This document shows, one piece after another, positions 63,590-64,000 of a DNA stretch of 64,000 nt. The notes under the pieces were generated by a model. That model saw only the letters and a program-made list of their open reading frames with translations. It ran no database searches and was not told where the DNA came from. Made by a program: the position numbers and the translations under genes. Source of the stretch: Opisthorchis felineus (lineage: Eukaryota; Platyhelminthes; Trematoda; Opisthorchiida; Opisthorchiidae); assembly GCA_004794785.1 (NCBI GenBank), contig SJOL01007286.1, forward strand, positions 696,572 through 760,571. The letters run 5' to 3'. Each line of letters starts with the position of its first letter. Position 1 is the first letter of the stretch.

Positions 63590-64000
63590 ATACTGTAGTG
63601 TAGTTAATTGGTCAGCTGCACCACCTAGTAAGGACGAGCGTTGACTGTTAGAAAGGGGACTAAACTTCGCTGCAGGCAGAGTAGTACTAACAGTGCAGTA
63701 AATAATCCCTAGCATCCAATCCGTATTTCACAAGCTTCTTTCAGCAGAAGCTGAGAAGATACGAATACAATTGGTCACGAACCTAAAATTCCACCTACCG
63801 GGAGTTGCTAACATTGCACCATCAGAGCAGAGAGCGTGGAAAACACCGAGACAGGTGAATACTATTGTCGTTACCAAGGCAGATAAAGTTAAAGCCACAC
63901 TAGTAGTGAACAAGAGCGATTATCTTCAAAAGATTAAGCAGCAACTTGCCGGTGGATCCTACCGACAAACTAACAATGACACTATCACTTCAGCAATGAA
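63590..64000 (+). pseudogene. Penelope-like retroelement (PLE), 5' part, degenerate, cut by the window edge
   Basis: On + a frame reads LLERGLNFA (63636-63662), a motif upstream of the PLE reverse transcriptase, then after an in-frame stop (63699) an open stretch from 63702 to the window end. It includes the block VTKADKVKATLVVNKSDY (about 63870-63923), matching the PLE RT N-terminal signature (ADKG..VVV....Y), followed by a GGSYRQTNND-like segment. At least two in-frame stops (near 63631 and 63699) mark it as decayed. The sequence from about 63180 may be its 5' leader. The catalytic YxDD and GIY-YIG regions would lie right of the window. Confidence 0.7.

Noticed and set aside
1..64000. CRISPR array, operons, prophage or insertion sequences
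   Set aside because: No regularly spaced repeats with unique spacers and no bacterial gene organisation; the introns and retroelements are eukaryotic.

Overview
The window reads as nuclear DNA of a digenean trematode (flatworm). The evidence is one spliced gene whose exons encode a clear tubulin polyglutamylase TTLL4, long introns with canonical signals, and remnants of non-LTR (RTE/SR2-like) and Penelope-like retroelements of the kind common in flukes. The genus cannot be fixed from the sequence. There is no bacterial-style gene packing, no operon, no rRNA and no CRISPR array.

Layout. About 1-21.3 kb is the 3' half of TTLL4 on the + strand. Five exons (2353-2475, 3392-3625, 10808-11667, 16078-16416, 21045-21244) join in one frame to give 584 codons and a stop. 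They carry the second half of the ATP-grasp catalytic domain, a long Ser-rich insertion, and the C-terminal TTLL4-specific helical segment. The first half of the catalytic domain lies upstream of the window. The 7.2-kb second intron starts with GC instead of GT. A 107-nt cassette-like exon at 1775-1881 would shift the TTLL4 frame if included. Introns 3 and 4 hold retroelement debris: an RTE tail at about 12.8-13.2 kb, a satellite-like repeat at 13.6-14.0 kb, a tRNA-derived SINE at 14.8-15.0 kb, and a long decayed RTE with readable reverse transcriptase at 18.8-20.95 kb.

From 21.3 to about 63.2 kb I find no convincing gene. This 42 kb is AT-rich sequence with three more copies of the SINE family, several copies of a roughly 290-bp satellite-like repeat, microsatellites, a 58-bp tandem duplication, and two weak isolated exon candidates (31830-31995 on +; about 32582-32745 on -, cadherin-repeat-like). 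The last 0.4 kb is the start of a degenerate Penelope-like element running off the right edge.

The only gene with an assignable job is TTLL4, which adds glutamate side chains to tubulin and some other proteins. The rest is mostly retroelement-derived or unclassified non-coding DNA. All homology statements come from recognising motifs by eye; no database search was run.
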